From positions 1 through 52,092 of the forward strand of contig JADJVF010000028.1 in assembly GCA_016716705.1 (NCBI GenBank): a stretch of DNA of 52,092 nt, written 5' to 3'. Each line of letters starts with the position of its first letter. The first letter of the stretch is position 1. Below, piece after piece: positions 42,638 through 52,092 of this stretch. This DNA comes from Holophagales bacterium (GTDB lineage: Bacteria; Acidobacteriota; Thermoanaerobaculia; UBA5066). Position numbers and translations under genes: made by a program. Under the pieces are notes generated by a model. It did not search any database. It saw only the letters and a list, made by a program, of their open reading frames with translations, and had not been told where the DNA came from.

Positions 42638-44461
42638 ATGATGAACGTACTGAGACAGACGAGCCGGAGTGTCGCCTTGGCGACGCTCGCCACGGCGCTA
42701 CTCTTTCCCCTGGCCGGGCCTGCGCCCGCGATCGAGGGGAAGGAGGGCGACTTCTCCTGGAGCTGGGACACGACGGTCTCTTACGGTCTCTTTTCGCGCC
42801 TCGACAAGAGGGACCCGGCGATCATCGGCCTGGCGGCCGGCGGCAAGGCCTTCTCCGTCAACGGCGACGACGGAAACCTGAACTTCAACGAGGGAATCGC
42901 GAGCAACGTCTTCAAGGGGACGACCGAAATCGAGCTGAGCTACAAGAACTTCGGTGCGTTCGTGCGGGCGTACGGCTTCTACGATAGCGAGATCGAGGAC
43001 GGCACGCGTGCGCGGACGACCCTCAGCGCGGAGGCCCTCGAGCGCGTGGGCAAGCGGTCCGAGATTCGCGACGCCTTCGCCTGGGCCAAGTTCGACCTCG
43101 GCCCCGTTCCGGTCGAGATCCGCGGCGGCTGGCAGGTCATCAACTGGGGTGAAAGCACCTTCATCCAGGGCGGCATCAACGCCATCAACCCCGTCGACGT
43201 CAGCGCCCTCCGCGCGCCCGGTGCCGAGCTGCGCGACGCGCTCCTCCCCGTGGGCGCCGTCCTCCTGAGCGTCAAGCCCTCGAAGAACACGTCGATCGAG
43301 GGCTTCTGGCAGTACGCCTGGGCCAACACGAAGATCGACCCGGTGGGCAGCTACTTCTCGACGACCGACCTGGCCGGCGCCGGGGCGAACAAGGTCCTGC
43401 TCGGGTTCGGCTCGGCCCCCGACACCATCCCGGTCGGCTACAACATCCCCGGCAACCCCGTGGGCGTCGCGGTTCCCCGCGTCGGCGACCGAAAGGCGAA
43501 AGACGAAGGCGAGTACGGCGCGGCCTTCCGCCTCTTCGTCCCGGCCCTCGGCGGCACCGAGTTCGGTCTCTACTACATGAACTACCACAGCCGCCTGCCG
43601 GTCATCATGGCCCGCACCGGGACGCAGAACGCCCTCCTCGTCAACGGCAACTACGCCGCGAGCGCGAAGTACTTTCTCGCCTACCCCGAGGACATCAAGC
43701 TCCTCGGCCTCAGCTTCAACGCGCAGCTCGGCAACACCGGCATCGCCCTCCAGGGCGAGGTCTCGCACCGCATGGACGTGCCGCTGCAGCTCGACGACGT
43801 CGAGATCCTCTTCGCGGCGCTGACGCCCCTCCGGCTCCTGCCGGCCATTCCCCAGCTCGCTCCCCTCCGCGGGCTCGGGGCCCTCCTCGCCGCGAACAAC
43901 CAGGTCGGGGCGTACGGATTCGACCAGGAGATCCAGGGCTACAAGCTCTTCGACACGACGCAGGTCCAGATGACGGCGACCCGCGCGTTCGGGCGGGTCC
44001 TCGGCGCCAACCAGTTCATCCTCGTCGTCGAAGGCGCCTGGAACAAGGTCCACGACCTGCCGGACCAGTCGGTCCTCCGGCTCGAGGCCCCCGGCACCTA
44101 CACGAGCGGCAACCCGATCTTCACGCAGGCGAAGGTCCAGCCCGGGACCGAGCCGTCGACGGCCTTCCCCACCAGCTCGGCCTGGGGCTACGTCGTCGCC
44201 GGGCGCCTCGACTTCGCCAACGTCATCGGCGCCACCAACGTCTCGCCGCGCTTCTCCTTCGCCCACGACGTGAACGGCATCTCGCCCGGCCCGGGCGGCG
44301 CCTTCATCGAGGACCGCATGGCCGTCACGCTGGGCCTCGGGTTCCAGTACCGCATCAACACCGAGTGGGACCTCAGCTACACCCGCTACTACGGGGCGGG
44401 TCGCTACAACCTGATCAACGACCGCGACTTCCTCGCGGCAAACATCAAGTACTCCTTCTAG
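42638..44461 (+). CDS. DUF1302 outer-membrane protein
   Basis: 607 residues from ATG 42638, with GGGGGAG upstream. Signal peptide: SVALATLATALLFPLAGPAPA. The mature protein starts FSWSWDTTVSYGLFSRL and includes GGWQVINWGESTFIQGGINA, the family signature, then barrel-like strands and the C-terminal LINDRDFLAANIKYSF with terminal Phe. DUF1302 proteins are predicted beta barrels encoded with DUF1329, YCF48-like and RND/MMPL genes; all three follow here in that order. They are associated with uptake or export of hydrophobic compounds. Substrate not determined. Confidence 0.9.
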   Translation: MMNVLRQTSRSVALATLATALLFPLAGPAPAIEGKEGDFSWSWDTTVSYGLFSRLDKRDPAIIGLAAGGKAFSVNGDDGNLNFNEGIASNVFKGTTEIELSYKNFGAFVRAYGFYDSEIEDGTRARTTLSAEALERVGKRSEIRDAFAWAKFDLGPVPVEIRGGWQVINWGESTFIQGGINAINPVDVSALRAPGAELRDALLPVGAVLLSVKPSKNTSIEGFWQYAWANTKIDPVGSYFSTTDLAGAGANKVLLGFGSAPDTIPVGYNIPGNPVGVAVPRVGDRKAKDEGEYGAAFRLFVPALGGTEFGLYYMNYHSRLPVIMARTGTQNALLVNGNYAASAKYFLAYPEDIKLLGLSFNAQLGNTGIALQGEVSHRMDVPLQLDDVEILFAALTPLRLLPAIPQLAPLRGLGALLAANNQVGAYGFDQEIQGYKLFDTTQVQMTATRAFGRVLGANQFILVVEGAWNKVHDLPDQSVLRLEAPGTYTSGNPIFTQAKVQPGTEPSTAFPTSSAWGYVVAGRLDFANVIGATNVSPRFSFAHDVNGISPGPGGAFIEDRMAVTLGLGFQYRINTEWDLSYTRYYGAGRYNLINDRDFLAANIKYSF

Positions 44462-44477
44462 GGAAGGCGGAGCCGAC

Positions 44478-45842
44478 ATGCGCAGGAACGCCCTGACCCT
44501 CTTCTGCACCCTGACTGCCGTTTCCGTCCTGTCCGCGACAACCGTCGTCGCGCAGGTCTCTCCCCAGGACATCGCGAAGCTGGGGACGACCCTCACGCCG
44601 CTCGGCGGCGAGAAGGCGGGCAACGCCGACGGCAGCATCCCGGCGTGGGACGGCGGCCTCACGAAGGCCCCCGCCGGGTGGAAGCCCGGGACCCACTACG
44701 CCAACCCCTTCGCGGGCGAAAAGCCCCTCTTCACGATCAACGCCCAGAACGCCGCCCAGTACGCCGACAAGCTCTCCGACGGGCACAAGGCGATGCTGAA
44801 GACCTACCCCTCGTTCCGGATTCCCGTCTACCCGAGCCACCGGACCGCCGCCGCCCCGCAGCGGATCTACGACGCCACGAAGAAGATCGCGGCGACGGCA
44901 AAGCTCGCCGAGGGCGGGAACGGCGTGACCGGCGCGCTCGCCGGAATTCCCTTCCCGATGCCGAAGACCGGCATCGAGGTCATCTGGAACCACATGCTCA
45001 GGTACCGCGCCGAGGTCGCGAGCCGGACGGTCGCGCAGGCGGCCCCGACGCGCGGCGGCCAGTACACGCTCGTGCAGTTCGAGGAGGAGACGATGTTCGT
45101 CTACCACCTCCCGGGCACGACGGAAGCCTCCATGAAGAACCGCCTCCTCAACTTCAAGCAGGCCGTCGTCGCCCCGGCGCGGCTCGCGGGGGGCATCCTC
45201 CTCGTCCACGAGTCCCTCAACCAGATCGAGCAGCCTCGCGACGCCTGGCTCTACAACCCGGGCCAGCGCCGCGTCCGCCGCGCCCCCCAGGTCGCCTACG
45301 ACAACCCGGGCACCGCCGCCGACAACATGCGGACGAGCGACCAGCTCGACATGTTCAACGGCGCGCCCGACAAGTACGACTGGAAGCTCGTCGGCAAGAA
45401 GGAGATCTACGTCCCCTACAACGCCTACCGCCTCCAGGATCCGAGCGTCAAGTTCAAGGACATCCTCACGCCGCTCCACATGAACCCCGACTACCTGCGC
45501 TACGAGCTGCACCGGGTCTGGGTCGTCGACGCGACCCTCAAGAAGGGCGAACGGCACATCTACAAGAGGCGGACCTTCTACATCGACGAGGACAGCTGGC
45601 AGATCCTCCTGGTCGACCAGTACGACAACCGCGACCAGCTCTGGCGCGTCTCCGAGGGGCACGCGATCACCTACTACGACCTGCCGACGGTCTGGACGTC
45701 CGCCGAGGCCCACACGGACCTCCAGGCGGGGCGCTACCTCGTCATGGGCATCAACAGCGAGAACGCGCCGCACAACTTCAACATCAAGCGCACCGAGGGC
45801 GACTTCACCCCCGACGCGCTCCGCCGCGAAGGCGTTCGCTGA
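44478..45842 (+). CDS. DUF1329 periplasmic lipoprotein-sorting-like protein
   Basis: 454 residues from ATG 44478. Signal peptide through about residue 26 (LFCTLTAVSVLSATTVVAQ). The body shows the DUF1329 landmarks: LTPLGGEKAGNADGSIPAWDGGL at the N-terminus, then AWLYNPGQRRVRRAPQVAYD, DWKLVGKKEIYVPYNAYRL and RRTFYIDEDSWQILLVDQYD. The fold is related to LolA/LolB-like hydrophobic-ligand carriers. It starts 16 bp after the DUF1302 stop and is presumably the periplasmic shuttle between the RND pump and the barrel. Confidence 0.92.
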   Translation: MRRNALTLFCTLTAVSVLSATTVVAQVSPQDIAKLGTTLTPLGGEKAGNADGSIPAWDGGLTKAPAGWKPGTHYANPFAGEKPLFTINAQNAAQYADKLSDGHKAMLKTYPSFRIPVYPSHRTAAAPQRIYDATKKIAATAKLAEGGNGVTGALAGIPFPMPKTGIEVIWNHMLRYRAEVASRTVAQAAPTRGGQYTLVQFEEETMFVYHLPGTTEASMKNRLLNFKQAVVAPARLAGGILLVHESLNQIEQPRDAWLYNPGQRRVRRAPQVAYDNPGTAADNMRTSDQLDMFNGAPDKYDWKLVGKKEIYVPYNAYRLQDPSVKFKDILTPLHMNPDYLRYELHRVWVVDATLKKGERHIYKRRTFYIDEDSWQILLVDQYDNRDQLWRVSEGHAITYYDLPTVWTSAEAHTDLQAGRYLVMGINSENAPHNFNIKRTEGDFTPDALRREGVR

Positions 45843-45858
45843 CACCTGGGGCCGCGCC

Positions 45859-46817
45859 ATGCGTGAGAAGGCACCGTCCGCGCAGGGCGCGGCCCTGTTC
45901 GTCCTCCTGACCCTGGCCCCCGCGGTCGCGGCGCCGCCTCCGCCGCGCCCGAGCGTTCGATGCCGGCGCGGCTCGCGAGCCGCTCGCTCCTCCTCGACGC
46001 CGCCGACCGCGACGGCCTCGCCGTCGCGGTCGGCGAACGCGGGCACGTCCTCCTCTCCCGCGACGGCGGGAAGACGTGGACCCAGGCCGAGGCGCCCACC
46101 CGGGCACTCCTGACCGGCGTCTGGCTTCACGACGCCCGCCTCGGGTGGGCCGTGGGGCACGACGAGACCATCCTGAGGACCCGGGACGGCGGTGCGACCT
46201 GGCAACGCGTCCGCTACGCCCCCGAGGAGGAGAAGCCTCTCCTCGACATCTGGTTCCGGGACGAGAAGAAGGGATTTGCGATCGGCGCCTACGGCCTCTT
46301 CCTCGCGACCGCCGACGGAGGCGACACGTGGGAGAGCCGGACGGTCGTCGAGGGAAACGACACGCACCTGAACGCCATCGCGGAGGCGGGCGGGTCGCTC
46401 TACCTCGCCGGGGAGGCGGGCTCCCTCTATCGGTCCGACGACGGCGGCGAGAGCTGGCAGACGCTCGAATCGCCCTACGAGGGCTCGTTCTTCGGCCTGC
46501 TGCCGCTGAGCGACGGCGGCCTCCTCGCCTTCGGGCTCCGGGGGCACGTCTTCCGCAGCGAGGACCGTGGCAAGACCTGGACTCGCGTCGCCTCCGGCAC
46601 CGAGGCGACGCTGACGACCGGCCGGGAGCTCGGCGGCGGAAAGGTCGTCGTGGCGGGCATGGCGGGCGTCCTCCTCTGGAGCGAGGACGGCGGCCGCACG
46701 TTCCGCCTTCGCGAGCTGGACGACCGGAAAGCGTCCCTGGCGATCCTGCCGGGCACCGCGGGCGGGGTCGTCCTCCTCGGCGAGGGCGGGGTCCGGCCGA
46801 TCGAGAAGCCGTTCTAG
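45859..46817 (+). CDS. YCF48/BNR-repeat secreted protein (frame broken near 45945)
   Basis: ATG 45859 encodes a good signal peptide (MREKAPSAQGAALFVLLTLA, then PAVAAPPPP), then the frame goes astray. From about 45945, one base off, the protein continues as ERSMPARLASRSLLLDAADR and keeps a series of BNR/YCF48 blades to 46817: SRDGGKTWTQ, TRDGGATWQRV, TADGGDTWESR, SDDGGESWQTL, SEDRGKTWTRV and SEDGGRTFRL. Restoring one C in CGCGCCCGAG joins the parts into about 319 residues. The beta-propeller resembles photosystem-assembly factor YCF48, and accompanies DUF1302/DUF1329 clusters. If no shift is assumed, ATG 45960 would start a protein without a signal. Confidence 0.78.
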
Positions 46818-46835
46818 GGCTGGCGTTCCTGGGCG

Positions 46836-46851
46836 GGCGCCCCTGGGCGCC
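46836..46851 (+). other. small hairpin between YCF48 and RND genes
   Basis: GGCGCCC and GGGCGCC pair around a two-base loop in the 56 bp gap. It lacks a T tract, so it may merely modulate readthrough or transcript stability in the operon. Confidence 0.35.
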
Positions 46852-46873
46852 GGCGGATGGGTGAGGGGGAGAG

Positions 46874-49219
46874 ATGACGACGGATCGGATCACGAGATTC
46901 CTGGAAACCATGGTCTTCCGCCACCGGCCCGTGGTCATCGGCCTCTTCGCCGTGGCCACGATCTTCATGGCCTGGTCGGCGTCCCACCTCAGGGTCGATG
47001 CCGGGTTCCAGAAGAACCTCCCCCACGACCACCCCTACATGGAGACCTTCCTGAAGCACCAGCAGGACTTCGGGGGAGCCAACCGGGTCCTCGTGGCGAT
47101 GATGGCGCGCGAGGGGGACATCTTCACCGCCGAGTTCCTCGACGCGCTGAAGAAGGCCACCGACGAGGTCTTCTTCCTACCCGGCGTCGACCGCAGCCGC
47201 GTCCAGTCGCTCTTCACGCCGAACGTCCGCTACACCGAGGTCGTCGAGGACGGCATCGCCGCCGGCAACGTCATTCCCGACGACTTCGAGCCGAACGCCG
47301 AGGGCCTCGCCCACGTGCGCCGCAACGTCCTGAAGGCCGGCATCGTCGGCCGGCTCGTGGCGAACGACTTCTCGGGGACGATCATCAGCGCCGAGCTCCT
47401 CGAGATCGACCCCGCGACCGGAAAGAAGCTCGACTTCATCGCCGTCTCCAATGCCCTCGAGGAGAAGGTGCGGCGCCAGTTCGACGCGGAGTTCGTCCCG
47501 GGCTCTAAGGTGGACGTGAGGATCATCGGCTTCGCCAAGATCGTCGGCTCCATCTCCGCCGGCACCCGCCGGGTCATCCTCTTCTTCCTCGTCGCGTTCG
47601 CCCTCACGGGTCTCCTCGTCTACCTCTACTCCCAGTCGCACCGCCTCTCGCTCGTGGCCCTCGGCTGCTCGACGATCGCCGTCGTCTGGCAGCTCGGGCT
47701 CCTGACGCTTCTCGGCTTTGGCATCGACCCGATGTCGATCCTCGTCCCGTTCCTCGTCTTCGCCATCGGCGTCAGCCACGCCGTGCAGATGATCAGCGCC
47801 AACGGCGCCGAGATCTTCGACGGCGCCGACCCGCTCACCGCCGCGAGGAACAGCTTCCGTCGGCTCCTCGCGCCAGGGTTCATCGCCCTCGCGTCCGACA
47901 CCATCGGCTTCCTCACGATCCTCCTCATCAAGATCCGGGTCATCCAGGAGATCGCGATCACCGCCAGCCTCGGCGTGGCCGTCATCATCCTGACGAACCT
48001 CGTCCTGATCCCGGTCATCCTCTCCTACCTCCACTACCCCGCCGACTACAACGCCCGGCTCCACCGGCGCGCCGCGCACATGGCGGGCTTCTGGCGGCGG
48101 CTCGCGCAGGTCTCCGCGCCGAAGCCCGCCGCCGTCATCGTCGCCGTGGCGATCGTCCTCTTCGGCCTCGGCTGGTGGAAGGGGCGCGACGTGAAGATCG
48201 GCGACCTGCACCGGGGCGTCCCCGAGCTGAGGGCCGACTCGCGCTACAACGTCGACAGCGCCGTCATCACGTCGAAGTTCTCGATCGGCGTCGACATCCT
48301 CAACGCCATCGTCGAGACGAAGCCCGAGGGGTGCGTCGACCACTCCGTCATGACCACCATCGACGACTTCGCGTGGCACATGGAGAACGTCGAGGGGGTC
48401 CAGTCGACGATCGCCCTCCCCGGCATCGCGAAGATGCTGAACGCGGGCTGGAACGAGGGGAGCCCGAAGTGGCGCGTCCTGTCGCGTAACCAGTCCGTCC
48501 TCCAGCAGTCGGTGACCTACATCCCGACCACCTCGGGCCTCCTGAACTCCGACTGCAGCGTCATGCCGGTCATGATGTTCACGACCGACCACAAGGCCGA
48601 CACGATCGAGCGGATCGTCGCGGAGGTGAAGCGCTTCGAGGCCGACCACGGCCACCCCGACGTGAAGTTCAGGCTCGCCACCGGCAACGTCGGGGTCATG
48701 GCCGCCACGAACGAGGTCGTCTCCGCGGCCCAGTTCCCGATCCTCGTCTGGGTCTACGGGGCCGTCATCGTCCTCTGCCTCGCCACGTTCCGCTCCCTCC
48801 GCGGGACGCTCTGCATCCTGATCCCGCTCGCGCTCGTCTCGCTCCTGGCCTACGCCCTCATGGCCTGGCTGAAGATCGGCCTGAAGGTGAGCACGCTCCC
48901 CGTCGTCGCCCTCGGCGTCGGAGTCGGCGTCGACTACGGCATCTACATCTACGCCCGCTTCCGCACGCTCTACAAGGACGGCGTGCCGCTGACCGAGGCC
49001 TACAGGCAGACGCTCGCCATCACCGGCAACGGCGTCCTCTTCACCGGCATCACCCTCGGGCTCGGCGTCGCCACCTGGATCTTCTCGCCGCTGAAGTTCC
49101 AGGCCGACATGGGCCTCCTCCTCTGCTTCCTCTTCCTCATGAACATGGTCGGCGCCCTCGTCCTGCTGCCGGCACTGGCGCGCTGGCTGCTGGGGGAGAC
49201 CCACCAGGGGCACGGCTGA
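46874..49219 (+). CDS. RND/MMPL-family transporter
   Basis: 781 residues from ATG 46874 behind GAGGGGGAGAG. Two halves each have one helix, a large periplasmic loop and five more helices. The first half includes VVIGLFAVATIFMAWSASHL, VDAGFQKNLPHDHPYMETFL and PFLVFAIGVSHAVQMI; the second includes LPVVALGVGVGVDYGIYIYA, the helix-4 proton-relay region. It belongs to the MMPL/HpnN-like RND group, which moves lipids and other hydrophobic molecules without a separate membrane-fusion protein. Last gene of the DUF1302-DUF1329-YCF48-RND operon. Confidence 0.92.
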   Translation: MTTDRITRFLETMVFRHRPVVIGLFAVATIFMAWSASHLRVDAGFQKNLPHDHPYMETFLKHQQDFGGANRVLVAMMAREGDIFTAEFLDALKKATDEVFFLPGVDRSRVQSLFTPNVRYTEVVEDGIAAGNVIPDDFEPNAEGLAHVRRNVLKAGIVGRLVANDFSGTIISAELLEIDPATGKKLDFIAVSNALEEKVRRQFDAEFVPGSKVDVRIIGFAKIVGSISAGTRRVILFFLVAFALTGLLVYLYSQSHRLSLVALGCSTIAVVWQLGLLTLLGFGIDPMSILVPFLVFAIGVSHAVQMISANGAEIFDGADPLTAARNSFRRLLAPGFIALASDTIGFLTILLIKIRVIQEIAITASLGVAVIILTNLVLIPVILSYLHYPADYNARLHRRAAHMAGFWRRLAQVSAPKPAAVIVAVAIVLFGLGWWKGRDVKIGDLHRGVPELRADSRYNVDSAVITSKFSIGVDILNAIVETKPEGCVDHSVMTTIDDFAWHMENVEGVQSTIALPGIAKMLNAGWNEGSPKWRVLSRNQSVLQQSVTYIPTTSGLLNSDCSVMPVMMFTTDHKADTIERIVAEVKRFEADHGHPDVKFRLATGNVGVMAATNEVVSAAQFPILVWVYGAVIVLCLATFRSLRGTLCILIPLALVSLLAYALMAWLKIGLKVSTLPVVALGVGVGVDYGIYIYARFRTLYKDGVPLTEAYRQTLAITGNGVLFTGITLGLGVATWIFSPLKFQADMGLLLCFLFLMNMVGALVLLPALARWLLGETHQGHG

Positions 49220-49230
49220 GGCCGCGGCCC

Positions 49231-51496
49231 TCATCGGGCGGGTGGGGGCCCGGGGCGTTCCTGCGGCTGCTGAGCGCCCGGCCCCGCGGCCACGCGCTCG
49301 CGAGCGCGACCGCCAGGAGCACCCCCCAGCTGAGGGCCAGCAGGTACGGGTAGCCCGCCGGCCGGTAGAGGAACCCGATCCTGTGCGGGCCGGCCGTCAC
49401 GCGGAGGGCCCGGAAGAGGAGGTTCCCTCCCCACACCGGCACTTCCCGCCGGTCCACCCAGGCCCGCCAGCCCGCCGCCCAGCGGTCCGTCACGAGGACC
49501 CAGCCCGCCTCCGGCGCGACGACCGACAGCTCCAGCTCGTCGGGCACGTAGCGGTGAAGGGTGACGGCGAGGGCTCCGCAGCGGGAGTGCTGGCGCGGAG
49601 CCGGGAGTCGCCGGATCTGGCTCGAACGACGTCGCCTCCGGGGAGCGGGCCGTCATCGCCGCTGGCGGATGAACCACCAGTGTCGCGGCGCCCGCGGCCC
49701 TGCTCGCCGCCGCCAGATACCGGAACGCGGCTTCGCCGGGCGGCCCGGCGATCGCCGTCGTCGCGAACCACACCCTCTCCGCCCCGACGGCCGTGGCGGC
49801 CAGGAGAGGCTCTCCGCTCGTCTCGGCCCGGTACCGGTTCGTCAACGCCGTGTAGCTCGCGAAGACCGGTTGCTTGAGCGGTACGTTCTGGTTGTTCGGC
49901 TTCGGAAAGGTCCAGGCAGGCGGGGCGGCCTCCCGGCGGAGCCCGGCCGCCGTCAGGTCGAGCCGTGGCGTCCTCTCCCGCCCGATCCGGTCCCAGACCG
50001 CGCGGCCCCGCCCGCGGTCCACCACGAGGACGCGGGAGAGCCGCACCGTTCCGGCGGCGTCGAGCACCGCGAGAGCGATGAGGGCCGCGGGAACGACCGC
50101 GGCGCGTCTCTCGCCGATCCGCGGAGCCTTCTGCGCGAGCCAGGCGACGGCGACGAGGCTTCCCCAGACGACGACGAAATGGACGACGGCAAACACCGGC
50201 CTCGGCCCCACCGCACCGAGCGTGGCGCTTCCAGCGACCGCCCCGGCCAGGGCGACGAGAGCCGTGCCCGCGGCACACGCGAAGAAGCGCCGGCCTTCTC
50301 GCGGCGCCTTCGGCTCGCGGTGCCCCGTGGAGGGCGAGGACCGCGAGGACGAAAAGGGCCAGGTCCTTTCTCTGGGCGCCGTGCCTGGCGAAGCGCTCCC
50401 ACGGCAGGACGTCGTAGAGCCAGCCCCTCAGCGGCAGCGCGTCGGTCGACGTCGCGAGCAGCAGCAGCGCCGTCCCGGCGAGCCACCAGAGCCACCGGCG
50501 GCGGGGAGCGCGGCAGAGCGCGAAGACCGCGAAGGCGGGAATCGCGACGCCCGCGTAAGCCCCGGCGCTCGACCCGTCCGTCGGCGCCCAGCGCGCCGGG
50601 GCATAGACCGTCGCGAGGACGTGGAGGTAGGGGCTCGCCGTGGTCGTGAGCGCGAGGGGGTGGAGGGCGTTGTCGTGGACAGCCACCTCCTTCGGAAGCG
50701 GCCCGCTGCGGTCGGAGTACCCCCGGCTCTCCCGCAGGAACGCGAACCACGACGGAAGGAGAACGACGGCCCCGACGACGGCCACGATCGCGAGGACGCC
50801 GGCGCTGAAGCCCAGGCTCCCGCGGCGCGGCTCCTCCCCGCCGCCCTCGCGCGTCCACTCCCTTCCCATCGCCCAGAAGAACGCGAGGACGCCCGTCTGG
50901 ATGACGATCGCGGGGTAACCGGCCAGGGCGGAAAGCCCGAGCAATGCGCCCGCCTGGACCGCAGGGAGGAGACGCCGGTCGAGAAGTGCGACGTCGAGAC
51001 GCCAGATCACCCACGGCACGAACGCATAGGAATGGAGCCACGACGTGTGCTGGGCGTGGCCGGTGAACGTCCCGGAGAAGAGATAGCCGAGGGTGACGAC
51101 GAACCCGGCCCACGGAGGCGCGCCGAGGTGCCTCGCCAGGCCCAGGAACCCCAGCCCGCCCAGGCCCCAGACGCCGAGCCAGTAGAAGCAAAACCCCCGC
51201 TCGGTCCCGCCGAAGAGCGCTCCCGCACCGACCGTCAACGGGGAGAACACCCCGTACTCCGGCTGCGCCGCGTCGGGCGCCCCTCCGTCGACGAACGGGT
51301 TCCAAAGCAGGAGCCTGCCGGCGCGTGCGTGGTCCGCGACGAGCGTGAAGGCCGGACCGAAGAACGAGCTGGCGTCCCAGTTCGGCGCGTCGAGACCGAT
51401 CAGGAGGGGGGCATTCGCGAGGAGAAACAGGGCGCAGAGCGCGGCGAGGGCGAGGCGCCAGGGATGCTCCGGCGAGGGGATTCCGGGGAGACGCAC
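49231..51496 (-). CDS. YfhO-type bacterial membrane protein (two frame breaks)
   Basis: From GTG 51496 a polytopic protein runs WRLALAALCALFLLANAPLL, DASSFFGPAFTLVADHARAG, GHAQHTSWLHSYAFVPW and on through about ten helices to LALFVLAVLALHG. The frame changes near 50320, where one G too many in CACGGGG would explain it, and continues REGRRFFACAAGTALVALAG and PVFAVVHFVVVWGSLVAVAW. It changes again between 49585 and 49620 to the typical YfhO ending RYVPDELELSVVAPEAG and TDRWAAGWRAWVDRREVPVW. The C-terminus lies at 49231 or 49137 depending on frame. YfhO proteins are GT-C-like and linked to lipoteichoic or polysaccharide glycosylation in other bacteria. Confidence 0.7.
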
Positions 51497-51716
51497 GGGG
51501 CGATGATGCAGGGGAGGCGCCGGCGGGGCCGGGGATTGCCACCCGTCAGGGGACCTCGCCCCTCGTCTCTTCTGTCCCGCCTTCACCAGGCCGCTTCGAG
51601 CAGGGTCGAGATCTCCCGTCCCGCATCTGGGCGCGGGTTTCCGGAGGGCGTCCTTCTCCTCCGGGGGAAGCGCCACGCAAGAGGTCCTCCGAGACTTCAC
51701 GGTCACGGCGGGATTA

Positions 51717-52092
51717 TCAGCCGGCCGCCACGGTCGCATGGCCGTACAGGAGCCCCGGCATCGGGTGCTCGAGCCTCCAGACGATCCGCATCGGCCGCTC
51801 CCCTTCCGAAGACTCCAGCGTCACTTTCCCCAGGAACGTGTAGGCCTCCGCGACGCCGTTCGCCTGGTCCTGCACCTCGCGCACGAAGAGCAGCACGTGG
51901 CTCGAGCCCGCGAGGTAGCGCCTCCCCGTGACCGTACCGGGATGGGCAGAGTTCTGGCTCTCCCAGTGAAAGCGGGCGGGAGAGATCGCATAGTCGCGGT
52001 ACATCGTCGTCGGGGAGAAGGCTCCCTCGGACTTCCGGAGCGTGACGAGCAGGACGTCGGCGTTGCAGACCGGTTCGTAGTAGACGCCTCCT
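51717..52092 (-). CDS. DUF3427 C-terminus of a superfamily II helicase-type protein (5' part outside window)
   Basis: The frame is open to the right edge. Visible residues include VYYEPVCNADVLLVTLRKSE, MYRDYAISPARFHWESQNSA, RRYLAGSSHVLLFVREVQ, AYTFLGKVTLESSEGERPM and VWRLEHPMPG. This is the end of the DUF3427 domain, which usually follows PLD-nuclease and DEAD/DEAH helicase domains in one large protein. The helicase part itself is not seen. The 220 bp between it and the YfhO start hold no gene I can support. Confidence 0.75.
   Translation of the reverse strand, partial: GGVYYEPVCNADVLLVTLRKSEGAFSPTTMYRDYAISPARFHWESQNSAHPGTVTGRRYLAGSSHVLLFVREVQDQANGVAEAYTFLGKVTLESSEGERPMRIVWRLEHPMPGLLYGHATVAAG

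Overview
The window is very GC-rich, with G or C in almost every third codon position. It comes from a didermic bacterium: two outer-membrane porin-type proteins, TonB-type and RND-type proteins and periplasmic signal peptides are visible. An MglA-like GTPase, many GTG starts, GTGA/ATGA gene overlaps and the mix of families suggest Acidobacteriota (Thermoanaerobaculia-like) or a related lineage. That assignment is inference; there is no rRNA or marker phylogeny here. I see no insertion sequence, prophage or CRISPR.

Layout. 1-2.7 kb: end of an OleD-like NAD-dependent reductase followed by two KAS III-fold proteins, the first with an intact Cys-His-Asn triad and the second with all three residues replaced. 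2.7-8.5 kb: small membrane protein, PAAR-like protein with an antisense-overlapping neighbour, tRNA-Thr(CGT), an ECF sigma/anti-sigma/HExxH-protein cluster, a SRPBCC protein, a secreted protein and a LysE-type exporter. 8.5-26 kb: an acetate island. A minus-strand operon acs - acuB-like - acuC - pat-like (acetyl-CoA synthetase, CBS/ACT protein, deacetylase, GNAT acetyltransferase) lies beside a porin, a DUF4212 + VC_2705-type sodium:solute symporter pair, two cNMP/CBS/DUF294 proteins, a DnaQ-like exonuclease and a histidine kinase/sigma54 response-regulator pair. Together these suggest acetate (or short-chain acid) uptake and activation, with reversible lysine acetylation controlling Acs.

26-34 kb: a MoxR ATPase and its usual partner, a VWA protein, are separated by a five-gene minus-strand glycosylation block (GT2, DUF2304, two GT-C proteins). 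34-42.5 kb: MBL-fold hydrolase, an MglA-like GTPase with a Glu-Pro repeat and coiled coil, PilZ protein, the conserved phoH-ybeY-corC-era operon, and a spermidine-synthase-like membrane protein. 42.5-49.2 kb: DUF1302-DUF1329-YCF48-RND, an envelope cluster probably moving a hydrophobic compound. 49-52 kb: a YfhO-type membrane protein and the C-terminus of a DUF3427 helicase running off the edge.

Caveat: six genes (anti-sigma factor, second GT-C protein, CorC, SpeE-like, YCF48, YfhO) are broken by what look like seven single-base frame shifts, most easily placed in short homopolymers. Such density suggests base-calling or assembly errors rather than seven real mutations, so those gene models were rebuilt across frames. 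Divergent upstream regions of the two porin-type genes share sequence blocks, a possible common operator.
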